Origin: Dryas octopetala
Lineage: Eukaryota; Streptophyta; Magnoliopsida; Rosales; Rosaceae
Assembly (NCBI GenBank): GCA_963921425.1
Contig: OY992834.1
Coordinates: 26,611,923-26,675,922, forward strand
Length of the DNA stretch: 64,000 nucleotides
Direction: 5' to 3'
Shown piece after piece: positions 63,250-64,000 of this stretch (position 1 is its first letter; every line of letters starts with the position of its first letter). The translations under genes were made by a program, and so were the position numbers. The notes beneath the pieces were generated by a model. That model ran no database searches and was not told the origin of the DNA. It saw only the letters and a list, made by a program, of their open reading frames with translations.

Positions 63250-64000
63250 ATGGAAAACTCAGGTAAATCACCTCACCAAGAAGCAAGGACCAGAACTACC
63301 GGGACCGAGACGGCGGAATCACATGTGGCGCCAGTTTCCGAGACTCAAGTTAATGCAACTCAAACCCAAGTTGGTGAGAGTGGCCAAGCTACCGAGCTTG
63401 AGAGTGTGAAAAGAAAATCTTCAACAAGGCAACCATCTGAGGTATGGGATCGTTTATACTACATTTGATGGTAATATTAGAGCTACTTGCAACTGCTGCA
63501 AAGCTGATTATGTTGCCCATCCCAAAAAAAATGGGACAACTAATTTGAACCATCATCTTGAGAGATGTAAGAATTACCCTTATAGAGTAGAGGACAAAAA
63601 ACAAAAGATATTGGCTTATGATAATCCTGCTATGGATGTTGGGTTTAGTAAGGAATCTTGTCAAAAAGCATGTGTTGAGATGATTATTCTTGATGAGTTA
63701 CCTTTTAGTTTTGTGGAAGGAGAAGGGTTTCGTCGTTTTTGTAGTGTTGCATGCCCTAAATGGAGAGTGCCATCTCGTAAGACAATTGCTCGAGATGTGC
63801 TTGCTCTCTATTATTCTGAAAACAGTAAATTGAAAGATGATTTAAGTAGGTATAGGGTTAGTCTCACTACAGACACGTGGACATCTATTCAACAAGTGAA
63901 TTATATGTTTCTCACTACACATTTTATAGATGATGATTGGATGTTGCATAAAATAATTTTGAACTTTAGTGTGATTCCAATTCAAATCGTAAGGGTGAGA
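63250..64000 (+). pseudogene. hAT transposase N-terminal half (runs off window)
   Basis: ATG 63250 follows an acceptor-like TTGGTTGTAG, so a leader intron is likely. The first 70 residues are Thr/Glu/Ser-rich and end SEVWD. A one-base shift near 63450 leads to the BED finger: FDGNIRATCNCCKADYVAHP and TTNLNHHLERCKNYP (C-C...H...C/H pattern). Then come DELPFSFVEGEGFRRFCSVA, VPSRKTIARDVLALYYSEN and the catalytic-core start VSLTTDTWTSIQQVNYMFLT. Same family as the nested copy at 15190-16560, and it ends about where that copy begins. The frameshift suggests decay, unless it is a sequencing error. The 3' end is outside the window. Confidence 0.8.

Overview
The window is nuclear DNA of a flowering plant, most likely a woody eudicot. 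It has AT-rich spacers, split genes with GT...AG introns, plastid-targeted proteins, and a dense load of plant transposable elements (Copia, Tat-type Gypsy, MULE, hAT, LINE and MITEs). The species cannot be named from the sequence. I found no CRISPR array, operon, tRNA or rRNA gene.

Three host genes look intact after splicing by eye. TAB2/ATAB2 (26576-22877, minus, 5 exons, 379 aa) is a plastid translation factor for photosystem genes. A DusA-like tRNA-dihydrouridine synthase (30388-39623, plus, 12 exons, 442 aa) carries all the expected flavoenzyme motifs. An uncharacterised 823-aa protein with a coiled coil (42603-46931, plus, 3 exons) completes the set. Two host loci are damaged. One is an unnamed Ser/Pro-rich gene (3978-6530) with one in-frame TGA. 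The other is an ankyrin-repeat/PGG gene (about 63135-47420, minus) split by transposons and frameshifted.

Layout: 1-3920 holds a MITE next to a partial copy of its own family, an LTR remnant and a truncated reverse-oriented Copia element. 3978-8096 holds the Ser/Pro-rich gene, a foldback element with a 9-bp target duplication, and a 1.3-kb inverted-repeat element. 8926-12334 is a decayed accessory ORF of a Tat-type Gypsy element, split by a 1.2-kb MITE. 12685-22341 is a 9.66-kb MULE with about 175-200 bp terminal inverted repeats, a decayed mudrA-like transposase, a second ORF of GRF zinc-finger type, and a 3.7-kb hAT nested inside it. 22877-46931 is the genic part, with MITEs and LINE scraps in introns and a 2.7-kb hAT derivative between TAB2 and the synthase. 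47420-63135 is the ankyrin pseudogene, containing a hAT that itself contains a complete, very young 12.2-kb Tat-type Gypsy element. 63250-64000 starts another hAT transposase that runs off the window.

The most interesting element is the Gypsy at 50153-62338. It has 1053-bp LTRs that differ at three sites by eye, one uninterrupted gag-pol frame with two RNase H domains, a 71-bp tandem array, and an antisense spliced ORF of 739 aa with its own TATA-like box. The decayed ORF at 8926-12334 shares the domain order and the position of the second intron. Antisense ORFs are known in Tat elements, so this is a good case for study rather than a wholly new system. I did not find a convincing previously undescribed system.
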